Positions 9,561 through 17,944 of a stretch of 53,631 nt of DNA are shown piece by piece (the stretch's first letter is position 1; each line of letters begins with the position of its first letter). A program made the position numbers and the translations under genes. This stretch comes from an uncultured Dorea sp. (lineage in GTDB: Bacteria > Bacillota > Clostridia > Lachnospirales > Lachnospiraceae). The notes under the pieces were generated by a model. The model ran no database searches. It saw only the letters and a list, made by a program, of their open reading frames with translations, and had not been told where the DNA came from. The DNA is taken from contig CAJULU010000005.1 of the NCBI GenBank assembly GCA_910587575.1, positions 22,782 through 76,412 on the forward strand, in the 5' to 3' direction.

Positions 9561-10019
9561 TCACTCTTTTATCAACACTAACTGCTCTCCGTACTCTCGT
9601 TCCGTCAAGGTCAGCTGCTCCTGATCCACACTGTAATCAAAAGTTGTAATCACAGAAGAAAGCGCCTGCCGGATCTCCTCCTCTGTATACTGTCCTTTCG
9701 TCTTGTCAGCCAAATCCTGAAATCCGGCTTCATCCGGCGTAATCGTAATGGTCTTCTCATCCTTATTCATCGTATACTTCATATCTACATTCACACTGGA
9801 AGCTTCCTCTGCCTCCGGTATCGTAATCACCATGGAACCATTCTTCATGATAGACATATTGAAGCTTCCGTCCTCATCCTCCCAGTCACCCTCCAACGGA
9901 TTCGTGGTAAATAACTTCGTAAGCAGCAGGATGACTCCCACAATGATCACGGCTGATGAAACCGTAGTAACGATAAACCATATCTTACTTCTCTTTACTT
10001 CATCATTCTTCGCAATCAT
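9561..10019 (-). CDS. Membrane-anchored protein of unknown function with an extracytoplasmic beta-rich domain
   Basis: I do not recognise this gene beyond its layout. With the start at 10017-10019 it has 152 residues: a short charged N-terminus, one membrane helix (about 12-36), then an extracytoplasmic domain beginning PLEGDWEDEDGSFNMSI. The pattern G-x-W followed by alternating strands resembles small lipocalin-like bacterial domains. The reading frame is open upstream to a TTG at 10133 that overlaps the preceding gene by 17 bases. I prefer the inner ATG because GGGGTGAGG lies 4 bases before it. It ends in its own hairpin and probably shares a transcript with the 77-residue gene upstream. 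Confidence 0.7.
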   Translation of the reverse strand: MIAKNDEVKRSKIWFIVTTVSSAVIIVGVILLLTKLFTTNPLEGDWEDEDGSFNMSIMKNGSMVITIPEAEEASSVNVDMKYTMNKDEKTITITPDEAGFQDLADKTKGQYTEEEIRQALSSVITTFDYSVDQEQLTLTEREYGEQLVLIKE

Positions 10020-10116
10020 CTGCCTCACCCCTACACTTTCTATATTTCCTGATTCCATTATATGTGCTTTTTCATCCGATGTCAACGGACGACTTTTCGA
10101 TGAGGATCTAGAGAGT

Positions 10117-10350
10117 CTACCCTTCTGTCTCAACTAGCAGATAGAACCCTTTGTCTGTCTTCTCAATCTTCTGAATGATACCTTTGCGGGCGTGTAACCG
10201 CTCGCTTGTCCTGTAAATTCCGGACATGGCAATGGACGGCTCCACCAGATAGGTATACTGCCCCGTCACGGCGCTCCTCTCACTGATTTCAACCTCCTGC
10301 CCTTCCTTGACAAGCCCTTCCCGCTCCATCTTAAAACGGTCTACCCTCAT
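10117..10350 (-). CDS. Small conserved-looking protein of unknown function
   Basis: This 77-residue soluble protein has no signal peptide or membrane helix. Its alternation of charged and beta-forming residues (GQEVEISERSAVTGQYTYLV, GIIQKIEKTDKGFYLLVE) suggests a small beta-barrel. I cannot name the family. It sits between the sugar kinase and the membrane protein on the same strand, with gaps of about 40 bases to the former. A 15-base segment (TTTAAGATGGAGCG) occurs both just before and just inside its start, a small local duplication that may have moved the ribosome site. Confidence 0.65.
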   Translation of the reverse strand: MRVDRFKMEREGLVKEGQEVEISERSAVTGQYTYLVEPSIAMSGIYRTSERLHARKGIIQKIEKTDKGFYLLVETEG

Positions 10351-10390
10351 AATCTTCCACGCTCCATCTTAAACAGTCTGCTTCCGATTG

Positions 10391-11350
10391 TTAGGCTTCC
10401 AGAAGTTTTGTAATCTCTTCCGGCTCCGGCATGGAACGGATTGCCCCCTTCTTCATGGTAATCAACGCCGCACCACCATTGGCATAAGTCAGGATATCCC
10501 CCAGGAGCTCTTCGGTCAGGTTCTCAAGACCGTGTGTCAACACCCCGTTAATCGCGCATCCACAGAAAGTATCCCCCGCCCCGGTCGTCTCAATCGCCTT
10601 CACGGTAAATCCTTTGCGCTCCACGCGCAAATCCTTATAATACGCCCTGCTGCCATCCTTCCCCATGGTCAGGAAAATCAACGGAATCTGATACTTCTCC
10701 TGAAGGAAACGGATTCCTTCATCATAATCTTCCTTGCCAGAGATAAACTGAATCTCATTATCCGAAATCTTGAGCACATCACAATACTGAAAACCAAACT
10801 CCATCTGCTCCTTCGCCTCATCTAAGGAACGCCAGAGCGGCGGACGTAAGTTCGGGTCAAATGTAATCAAACATCCGGCTTCCTTCGCAGCTTCCAAAGC
10901 CTTCTTCGTCGCCGCCTTTACAGGTTCGTCCGTCATAGAAAGCGTGCCGAAATGAAAGACCTTAGACTGGCGGATTAACTCAAAATCCACCTCATCCTCC
11001 GTCAACATCATATCCGCTCCGGGCTTACGGTAGAAAGAAAACTCCCGGTCGCCGTCCGGAAAAGTATGTACGAAGGCAAGCGTCGTAGGAATCTCCGAAT
11101 CCAGTATCAATCCCTTTGTCTCGATTCCAAGCTCCTCAATCGTACCCTTCAGCAGGCGGCCAAACTGATCCTCGCCCACTTTCCCGATAAATGCCGTCTT
11201 TCTTCCAAGTTTATTCAACATTGCAAGCACATTGCACGGCGCGCCGCCGGGACATGCCTCAAATAGATTATTCCCCTGATCGCTCTTTCCATTCATCGTA
11301 AAGTCAATTAACATCTCGCCTAATGCCGTTACATCATATAATTTGTCCAT
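10391..11350 (-). CDS. PfkB-family carbohydrate kinase (fructokinase type)
   Basis: This 319-residue cytoplasmic sugar kinase of the ribokinase/PfkB family has the N-terminal signature ALGEMLIDFT and the substrate-side GGAPCNVLAMLNKLG near residue 38. The catalytic ETTGAGDTFCG, with the base Asp, lies near residue 260. The C-terminal GAIRSMPEPEEI is typical of fructokinases. The start at 11348-11350 has GAAGGAG eight bases upstream; a longer frame to 11377 lacks a ribosome site. No transporter or hydrolase for sucrose is adjacent, so fructose as substrate is inferred from sequence resemblance only. Confidence 0.87.
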   Translation of the reverse strand: MDKLYDVTALGEMLIDFTMNGKSDQGNNLFEACPGGAPCNVLAMLNKLGRKTAFIGKVGEDQFGRLLKGTIEELGIETKGLILDSEIPTTLAFVHTFPDGDREFSFYRKPGADMMLTEDEVDFELIRQSKVFHFGTLSMTDEPVKAATKKALEAAKEAGCLITFDPNLRPPLWRSLDEAKEQMEFGFQYCDVLKISDNEIQFISGKEDYDEGIRFLQEKYQIPLIFLTMGKDGSRAYYKDLRVERKGFTVKAIETTGAGDTFCGCAINGVLTHGLENLTEELLGDILTYANGGAALITMKKGAIRSMPEPEEITKLLEA

Positions 11351-11410
11351 ACACCAGTCTCCTTCTTTCCATTTCATGTTTGTAAATATTTTAACATATG
11401 ACGGAGAATT

Positions 11411-13624
11411 TTAAAAGGGGGACAATGCCTTCTTTCTCCGTTCAACCTCCATCACAAGCAGAATCCTCTCACAATCCGCCCCTTCCATCTCGTCCACCTC
11501 TATCATCTCATTCAGCCTTGCAATCCGCGGCAGCAGCGTATTACGGTGCAGCTTCATCTTCGCTGCGGTAGAAGCCACATTACGTTTCATCCGCAGATAC
11601 CAGTAAAGAGTCTCATAGAGTTCTCTCCCAATCTTCTCAAGCTCCTCCGGATAAAAGGGCGCAAGCTCCATCTGCTCGCTCATACAGTCCACAGCAAGCT
11701 CATAGTAATAATTTTCAACCAGCCAGACATTGCCCCGATCCTTCATCTTCCCGGCAAGAGAAAGCACCCTCTCCTGAAGCCTTACATTCTCTTCTTTTTC
11801 CGATACATCCTGAAAGCCGTTACCGACCGCCACATGTCCGTCCCGGCCGCGCATACACTCCCTGCACACATCAATCAGCCGGTTCCGGTCGTCCCGCCCC
11901 CTGATACAAGACACAAACATCCTCTTATCATCCGGCCGCTTTGGCCTCCCCTGAAATCCCATATCCTTCCTCGCCGCCTCGTAAATCCGTTCCAAATCCC
12001 CGGCGCATTCCGCGACCACCCAGAGATAATCCGGCTGCTCGTAATTCTCACCTTGTGAAAACTGTTTCCTCATCCTATAATTCTGAACCAGAATATCCAC
12101 CAGCTGCTCCACAGGACGCCTCGTTTTCCCAGGCAGCACATACCCTGCAATCCTTCCCTGCCCATCGGGGTAATCCTTTTCAACCTTAACCAAATCTTCA
12201 TAAGCCACCCGAGAATCCCCCACGGCGTCATCAGGAAATCCCCGCTTGCCAAACTCAACCCCCGCGGCAGCAACCGGAAATCCCTGCTTGTCAAACTCAA
12301 GCCCCGCACTGGCAGATGGGAATCCCTGCCTGTCAAACTCTGCTACAGGAATCCCGGTATATTCCCAGATCTCCTCTAAAATCTCCTGTTCCGGGCAGCC
12401 TCTATTCGTTCCCGACAGCACAATCCTATAACAGTCATTCATATTGGCCTGCTTCTCCTTCGACCGTTCTGCCTGTATCATCTCAATAAATGCAGTCAGC
12501 CTGGTAGCAATCTGCCCCGAATCCGCATTGGAATAGTCCGTATCCACGGCAATATAAGGAAGACGCTTCTCCTCATTCACAAATTTCCGGATATAGAACG
12601 ACTCCGCCCCAGTGGAATGGCAGCCCCTTAATATCACCTCCACCACGCCTTCCACATGGTACTCGTCAATAATCTCTCCAAGCAGTTCAATCCGGTTATC
12701 ATTGGGCGTCATAATCGAACATCCCGTCGCCAGATATTTTCTGGCAATCGCCCCGTAAATATCATCCGTATCCTCTTCCACCATCCGGGAAAGCGCACGG
12801 ACGCCGCTGCAGTTTTCCGTCGCCACTACAACACCGCCGTTTTCCTCGACTGCACGGATGACCTTCAGGCTGTCCCCTCCAACCGGGCAGCCTGTCACCA
12901 GAATCCGTACCCTTCTCTCTTGCCTCTTACCCTGGCCATACTCCTTTAGAATCTTCTCCCTCACTCCTGCCACAAGCTCTGGGGTCGTCTGAAAATCAAA
13001 TCGGTACTTACTGCCAAGCACCATCTTCTGAATATCTTCCCCAAAAACAGGCACAGGGTCCAGCTTCATCACTTCACATAAAGATTTCAACGACATACGG
13101 ATCCGGTTATTCAGATGCACCGCACTGCGAATCATCTCCTCCGTAATCACCACATGAAAAAACTCCTCCAGAAACTCCTTGGCACGTATCACCTCTCCCC
13201 GCCAGAATTCATATCCCCGCTCAGACTGGCTGTTAGGAAGCTCCATCACATGAACCGGCTTAAATTCCGCCATCATCTCATACATCTTTTTCTTGCCGTC
13301 ACACGTCGTCTCACCGATTACTAAGTCCGCAAAATGAAAAAGAGGACATTTATCCTCAACAGCAAAACCATAACTGGACTTCACCAGCGGGCACATGCTC
13401 TGGGGCATGAACCGCTCTGCCGCAGGAATCGTCTCCTCCGCAAATGAACATAGGGCCACAGGGACGGCTCCCGCCGCAATCGCAAGCTCCGGCGGGAAAT
13501 ACGCACAATACATTCCCACCATAGGAATCCCCCGGTCCTTATACTCCTTAATCTCCAAAAAAGAGGTCTTCCTCTGTTCCCCAAACTCCTCAAAAATCTC
13601 CGGCAATTCCCGCTCAATCCTCAT
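11411..13624 (-). CDS. Fusion of a double-cubane-cluster (2-hydroxyacyl-CoA dehydratase D-type) module with a PucR-type regulator
   Basis: This 737-residue protein has two halves that are normally separate. Residues 1 to about 390 match the HgdB/YjiM family that binds iron-sulfur (double-cubane) clusters. Visible motifs are GMYCAYFPPELAIAAGA, MCPLVKSSYG, GETTCDGKKKMYE and VILRGCHSTGAES, with cysteines at 40, 59, 78, 93, 108, 246, 272, 302 and 335. Residues about 398-737 look like a complete PucR/CdaR-type regulator: a sensor start (PEQEILEEIWEYTGIPV), a middle region with HVAVGNGFQDVSE typical of the GGDEF-like part, and the helix-turn-helix NVASTAAKMKLHRNTLLPRI near 680. A triplicated 14-residue linker repeat lies at 429-470. 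The gene starts 8 bases behind a second PucR-type gene. A redox- or ligand-responsive transcription factor is my inference; no activator ATPase gene (HgdC/YjiL type) is nearby. Confidence 0.82.
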   Translation of the reverse strand: MRIERELPEIFEEFGEQRKTSFLEIKEYKDRGIPMVGMYCAYFPPELAIAAGAVPVALCSFAEETIPAAERFMPQSMCPLVKSSYGFAVEDKCPLFHFADLVIGETTCDGKKKMYEMMAEFKPVHVMELPNSQSERGYEFWRGEVIRAKEFLEEFFHVVITEEMIRSAVHLNNRIRMSLKSLCEVMKLDPVPVFGEDIQKMVLGSKYRFDFQTTPELVAGVREKILKEYGQGKRQERRVRILVTGCPVGGDSLKVIRAVEENGGVVVATENCSGVRALSRMVEEDTDDIYGAIARKYLATGCSIMTPNDNRIELLGEIIDEYHVEGVVEVILRGCHSTGAESFYIRKFVNEEKRLPYIAVDTDYSNADSGQIATRLTAFIEMIQAERSKEKQANMNDCYRIVLSGTNRGCPEQEILEEIWEYTGIPVAEFDRQGFPSASAGLEFDKQGFPVAAAGVEFGKRGFPDDAVGDSRVAYEDLVKVEKDYPDGQGRIAGYVLPGKTRRPVEQLVDILVQNYRMRKQFSQGENYEQPDYLWVVAECAGDLERIYEAARKDMGFQGRPKRPDDKRMFVSCIRGRDDRNRLIDVCRECMRGRDGHVAVGNGFQDVSEKEENVRLQERVLSLAGKMKDRGNVWLVENYYYELAVDCMSEQMELAPFYPEELEKIGRELYETLYWYLRMKRNVASTAAKMKLHRNTLLPRIARLNEMIEVDEMEGADCERILLVMEVERRKKALSPF
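12215..12340 (-). repeat. Three-copy 42-base tandem repeat inside the fusion gene
   Basis: Three in-frame copies encode EFDRQGFPSASAGL, EFDKQGFPVAAAGV and EFGKRGFPDDAVGD. It lies at the junction between the sensor start and the middle region of the PucR half. It looks like a recent local expansion. Confidence 0.8.
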
Positions 13625-13632
13625 AGCTTATC

Positions 13633-14757
13633 CTAACTCCTTAACCTTTGCCCTGCAATATCATACATCATGATAAATGCCAGCAGTTCTCTGGATACCT
13701 CGAAATCATTCATATCCACGTCAATACACTCTTTAATCTGCTTCAGCCGGTAAACCAACGTATTCCTATGGATATGCAGCCTCTTCGCCGCAGCCGTGAC
13801 ATTATTCTCACAAAGCAGATAAGTCTTTAATGTATGATACAATTCCGTATGGTTTCTCTCATCCTCCAAAAGCAGCCGCTCAACCGAATAGTCCCTAAGC
13901 CCCGCCTTCTCAATCAGAGAGGTCGTATACGTGTACATTCCCCGCATAGACCATTCCTTTTCCCTGCGCACCACAGCACTTTCCCGGGAATCCTTAACCC
14001 GCGCCATTCTCTGTAAAATCTTCTTCTTTTCCCTGCACAGGCAGATATCCGAAAAAACCTCGCTGACACAGCAGCCGCACTTTTCCGCCTCCATTGCCCC
14101 ATAAACAGAAAAAGCATCCTGCTCCTTCAAATGGTACAGCAATACATACACCTCCCGGCTTTTTTCGTAAATGTACAGACAATTCCATACTGCCCGCAAA
14201 GCAGCCATCTTCTCCTGCACACGGCCGCAGTCTTTACAGAATAAAACAACAAGATAATTCCCCTCAGGGAAACCATACTCCTTAATAACCCCCGAGGCGT
14301 CCTCTTCAAAAAGAACCCATCCGGCCATATGCTCTTTAAGCGGCTGGCAGAACAGATACTGCTTCTGCTCCTCCTCGAAATACCGCTTCATATTCTGCGC
14401 CAGAATCCCTCCTAACTCATAAAAGGCTGCTTCTTCCTCCTTCTCTTCAAAAATCAGGATGACAAAGCCAATCGCCATCTTCCCTCCATATACAGGAGTG
14501 ACGCATACACAGCTGCCATCCACTTCCTTTCTGTCACGGACAGCCATATAATCCTCAAAAGTAAGATGCCCCCTCCCGGCAGACACAGGGAACAACTTTT
14601 CACACATACAGGAACAGGCAAGAACTTTCCCTGTCCCTGCCGCAAATGCTACTCCTGCTTTCGTATACTCCTCAATCCTCTCCGCGATGCACATAAATAT
14701 AGAATCTTCGAGCATTGCTTCAAATATAATTCTGTAACAATTCTCAATCGCAAACAT
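13633..14757 (-). CDS. PucR/CdaR-family transcriptional regulator
   Basis: This is a cytoplasmic regulator of about 374 residues. The C-terminal helix-turn-helix reads NVTAAAKRLHIHRNTLVYRL, the signature of the PucR HTH_30 domain. It is preceded by the DYSVERLLLEDERNHTELYHTL helix pair usual in this family. The N-terminal 230 residues form a sensor region rich in cysteine (several in VLACSCMCEKLF and EKCGCCVSEVF), which is unusual and may bind metal or respond to redox state. I chose the ATG at 14755-14757 because GGGGTGG lies just before it; ATGs at 14763 and 14772 overlap that ribosome site. Its place behind the ABC importer and amidohydrolase genes suggests it controls them, possibly with the fusion protein 8 bases downstream. 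Confidence 0.85.
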   Translation of the reverse strand: MFAIENCYRIIFEAMLEDSIFMCIAERIEEYTKAGVAFAAGTGKVLACSCMCEKLFPVSAGRGHLTFEDYMAVRDRKEVDGSCVCVTPVYGGKMAIGFVILIFEEKEEEAAFYELGGILAQNMKRYFEEEQKQYLFCQPLKEHMAGWVLFEEDASGVIKEYGFPEGNYLVVLFCKDCGRVQEKMAALRAVWNCLYIYEKSREVYVLLYHLKEQDAFSVYGAMEAEKCGCCVSEVFSDICLCREKKKILQRMARVKDSRESAVVRREKEWSMRGMYTYTTSLIEKAGLRDYSVERLLLEDERNHTELYHTLKTYLLCENNVTAAAKRLHIHRNTLVYRLKQIKECIDVDMNDFEVSRELLAFIMMYDIAGQRLRS

Positions 14758-14860
14758 ATTCATCCACCCCATATGAATATTATTTCCTAGAAAATTGTAT
14801 CTGTCAAATAGATTTTCCCCCTCTTAGCCGCCAATTATAGAGATTGTCTATACCTAAACT

Positions 14861-16090
14861 CTATAGCTTCCCCATACAGCCATAATATCCGATTGCCGCG
14901 AATACTCCCGCAGCTTTTCCCAGCACCCGGTCATCAAACCGGTAATCCGGGCTGTGAAGTCCCGGAATCTCCTTCTCGCCTGCAGGCCGGATTCCGATAA
15001 ACAGATACACAGACGGTACCCTCGCACTATACTCTGCAAAATTCTCTCCTCCAAGATTATCCTCTTCAATCATATACGCCTGGCCCTGTCCGAGAATCTG
15101 CGAAGCAGCATTTCTGACTCCATTAAGGAGGCTCTGTGCATTCTCCACCGCGCCGCCGTGAAACTGCACATCTACCTCACAGGAAGCCCCGTAAACGCTG
15201 CACACAGCCTTTGCCTCCTGCTTCAATTCCCTGCCCATGATCTCTAGCGTCTCCCGTCTGGCCGCCCTCATGGTGCCGCCAAACTCACAGGTCTCCGGGA
15301 TCACATTGCGCACTTTTGGGTCCCCTGCCTGCATATAAGTCACAGACATCACCTTTGACGCCGTACCCCCAATCTTCCTCGTCAGGATTGCAGGAATATG
15401 CTGGTAGATCTCCCCCGCAGCAGCAATCGGGTCAATGGTCTGCTCCGGCCAGGACGCATGTCCTTTTTTTCCGGTAATCTTCACCCGGAATGACCCCACA
15501 CAACCAAATGCATACCTTCTGGCAATCCCAATCCTGCCGCTCTCGATGGAAGGCCAGCCGTGGGCGGCAAATGCCATGTCAACATCCGGAGCCTCCAGCA
15601 CTTTGTCTTCACAGATTAAGGTATCTGCCCCTTTCCCCACCTCCTCTCCTGGCTGGAACACAAACTTGATACAGCCGCCCCATTCCTCCCGGATCTCTGA
15701 CAGGAGCATCGCTGCGCCAATCAGCCAGGCAGCATGCCCGTCATGGCCGCACGCATGCATACAGCCCGGATTCTTAGCCTTATATCCCCATTCTCCCTTT
15801 TCCTCAATAGGGAGCGCATCTATATCCGCTCTCAGAAGGACTGTCTTCCCTCCGCTCCTTTTCCCCCGCATGACGGCAACAATCCCAAAGCCTCCGGCCT
15901 TATGCTCCTGTACCTCAAGTCCCGGTATCTTTCGGAGTTCCCGGCTGATGATTTCATGCGTCTTGGGAAGATCCACACCAAGCTCCGGATACTGATGGAG
16001 TTCACGCCTGATCGCTGTCAGCTTTGGCTCTAACTCTCCCGCCGTCTTCTTAATCTTTTCGATTACATTTTTCTGTTCACCTGTTTCCAT
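14861..16090 (-). CDS. M20-family metallo-amidohydrolase (N-acyl amino acid/hippurate hydrolase type)
   Basis: This 409-residue zinc-dependent hydrolase belongs to the M20D peptidase group, which cleaves acyl or indole-acetyl groups and similar from amino acids. Metal-binding motifs are visible: HACGHDGH near 113, the catalytic GEE in FQPGEEVGKGA, AHGWPS near 175, and the late His in PGLHSPDYRFDD. The dimerisation domain with GKKGHASWPE follows the family plan. The start at 16090 has AGGAAG before it. The gene follows the ABC importer ATPase by 75 bases on the same strand, so the importer probably brings in the conjugated amino acid that this enzyme opens. The actual substrate is not determined by sequence. 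Confidence 0.9.
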   Translation of the reverse strand: METGEQKNVIEKIKKTAGELEPKLTAIRRELHQYPELGVDLPKTHEIISRELRKIPGLEVQEHKAGGFGIVAVMRGKRSGGKTVLLRADIDALPIEEKGEWGYKAKNPGCMHACGHDGHAAWLIGAAMLLSEIREEWGGCIKFVFQPGEEVGKGADTLICEDKVLEAPDVDMAFAAHGWPSIESGRIGIARRYAFGCVGSFRVKITGKKGHASWPEQTIDPIAAAGEIYQHIPAILTRKIGGTASKVMSVTYMQAGDPKVRNVIPETCEFGGTMRAARRETLEIMGRELKQEAKAVCSVYGASCEVDVQFHGGAVENAQSLLNGVRNAASQILGQGQAYMIEEDNLGGENFAEYSARVPSVYLFIGIRPAGEKEIPGLHSPDYRFDDRVLGKAAGVFAAIGYYGCMGKL

Positions 16091-16165
16091 GTCTTCCTGC
16101 CCTTTCTACACAAAAAGAACCATCGGGAAACGCCATCCTTGCCATTTCCTGACAGTCCTTCCATA

Positions 16166-16924
16166 CTATTTACGATTCACAAAATTCAGGAACTGTTTAA
16201 GCCTGGGATTCTCCGGATGGTCAATGATCTCCTCCGGCGTCCCGTCTGCCGCAATGCGCCCGCCGTCCATGAATAAGATCCGGGTCGCAACCTCTCTGGC
16301 AAATCCAATCTCGTGGGTTACAAGTATCATAGTCGTCCCGTCTTCTGCCAAAGATTTGATGGTATTCAGCACTTCGCCCACCAGCTCCGGATCCAATGCA
16401 GACGTCGGCTCGTCGAACAAAACCACATTAGGGTTCACAGCCAAAGCTCTTGCAATCCCTACCCGCTGCTGCTGTCCGCCGGATAATTTGGACGGATAAA
16501 AATCCTTTCTCTCTCCCATCCCCACCTTTTCAAGCAGCTCAAGAGCCGTCTTTTCCGCCTCGGCTTTCGGCTTTTTCTGGACTACCGTCAGAGCCTCCAT
16601 GACATTCTCAAGAGCCGTCTTGTTCTTGAAGAGGTTATACCCTTGAAAAACCATGGAAGAATGCCTGCGGAGCTCTATGACCTCCTTTTTCGTATGGCGC
16701 TCCGCGTCCACCGTAACATCTCCGATGGTGATCAGCCCCTTCGTCGGCACAGTCAGATAGTTCAGGCAGCGAAGCAGCGTAGATTTCCCGGTCCCGGAAG
16801 GCCCGAGTATGGCAATTACCTCATTCTTGTTAATCGTAAGGCTGATATCCGTCAGAACCTTCGTATCTGCATCAAACTCTTTATAGAGATGTTCAATCTT
16901 TACCAGTTGTGTCTCTGTTCCCAT
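16166..16924 (-). CDS. Amino-acid ABC transporter ATP-binding protein (GlnQ type)
   Basis: This is the 252-residue ATPase subunit of a polar amino acid importer at the inner face of the membrane. It carries Walker A GPSGTGKSTLLR, the Q-loop in SMVFQGYNLF, the signature LSGGQQQR, Walker B VVLFDEPTSALD and the switch histidine in ILVTHEIGFA. It follows the binding-protein gene by 27 bases and precedes the amidohydrolase gene. The order permease, binding protein, ATPase is complete for this importer class. Confidence 0.93.
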   Translation of the reverse strand: MGTETQLVKIEHLYKEFDADTKVLTDISLTINKNEVIAILGPSGTGKSTLLRCLNYLTVPTKGLITIGDVTVDAERHTKKEVIELRRHSSMVFQGYNLFKNKTALENVMEALTVVQKKPKAEAEKTALELLEKVGMGERKDFYPSKLSGGQQQRVGIARALAVNPNVVLFDEPTSALDPELVGEVLNTIKSLAEDGTTMILVTHEIGFAREVATRILFMDGGRIAADGTPEEIIDHPENPRLKQFLNFVNRK

Positions 16925-16951
16925 AATTTTCCCAATCTTCCTGACTTTATA

Positions 16952-17833
16952 TTATTTTTGAATCAATTCTGTCATATCCGCAAACATCCACTTCTCCGTG
17001 ATTTTGCCGATGGTTCCGTCATCTAACATTTCCTGAATCACTTTGTCCAGTTCTTCTTTCAGCTCTGCGCCTTCGTCCGTCTTTGGCAGGAAATATGCTA
17101 CATTGTTCGCCAACAGATTCTCCTCGAAGAAACGGAAGTCAGCCTCGCCATTATTGTGGGAAAATGCATTTACATTGGTCGTGGTATTGGCATAAGCGTC
17201 AATTCGTTCAAGCATTAAGTCATTCATACCCACCGCGCTGTCTTCATAAAGCTTCACTTCAAATCCAATCTCCGCTCCGAGATCCTCAATAATCGTCTGC
17301 GCCGCCTGTCCGTTCGTACATCCGACTACCTTGCCCTTCAAGTCCTCTACCGTCTTATAGCTGCTGCTGTCATTGACGATGACACACTGGGCGTCTCCAT
17401 AATAGGGAATCGTTGCATTGTACTTTTCTTCTCTCTCCGGCTTCACAGCAGTACAGTTGGCCACTACGTCTGCCCGGGCCGTATCAAGTTCTCCCCACAT
17501 GGCGTCAAATGCCGCCTGTTTTACCTCCACTTCCCATCCGGTACGCTCTTCTATCTCAGCCCACATCTCGGCGTCAATCCCTGTCCATGTCCCATCATCT
17601 GCCAGAAGGGTGTACGGCTCTCCTGTCCCTGATGTCACGAGGGTAACTTTCCGGTCTGAATATCCGGTATCAGAATCCGCATCAGAGCCTCCGTCTGCAT
17701 CATCTGCCGTCCCTTCAGATTCTGTCTTAGCCTCATCCTTCCCAGAATCACCGGAATCACTGTTCCCGCATCCTGCTGCCATTGTCATTGCCATGGCTGT
17801 CACTAATAAAGCTGCTATCAAACGTCTCTTCAT
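16952..17833 (-). CDS. Amino-acid ABC transporter substrate-binding lipoprotein
   Basis: This 293-residue family 3 solute-binding protein has a lipoprotein signal peptide ending MAAGC (Cys 22), then an acidic Ser/Asp/Gly linker to about residue 58. The binding domain begins with LVTSGTGEPYTLLADDGTW and contains GIDAEMWAEI and DLKGKVVGCTNGQAAQ, both typical. AGGAG lies upstream of the ATG. A strong hairpin separates it from the permease gene, as often seen where the binding protein must be made in excess. Ligand unknown; the linked M20 hydrolase suggests an N-acylated or otherwise conjugated amino acid. Confidence 0.92.
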   Translation of the reverse strand: MKRRLIAALLVTAMAMTMAAGCGNSDSGDSGKDEAKTESEGTADDADGGSDADSDTGYSDRKVTLVTSGTGEPYTLLADDGTWTGIDAEMWAEIEERTGWEVEVKQAAFDAMWGELDTARADVVANCTAVKPEREEKYNATIPYYGDAQCVIVNDSSSYKTVEDLKGKVVGCTNGQAAQTIIEDLGAEIGFEVKLYEDSAVGMNDLMLERIDAYANTTTNVNAFSHNNGEADFRFFEENLLANNVAYFLPKTDEGAELKEELDKVIQEMLDDGTIGKITEKWMFADMTELIQK

Positions 17834-17882
17834 AATTCTTCTTCTCCTCTTTTCGTCTTAATCTATCTTAAATAAGACGCCG

Positions 17883-17919
17883 CAAACTCTGCCAGATTCC
17901 TTGCACATTGCAGAGTTTG
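17883..17919 (-). other. Hairpin between permease and binding-protein genes
   Basis: A perfect 10-base inverted repeat, CAAACTCTGC (17883-17892) / GCAGAGTTTG (17910-17919), has a 17-base loop in a 111-base gap inside the importer operon. On the minus strand no long T run follows it, so RNA processing or stability control fits better than full termination. Confidence 0.5.
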
Positions 17920-17944
17920 GCCGGCTTCCCAGTTAAGATCCCGC

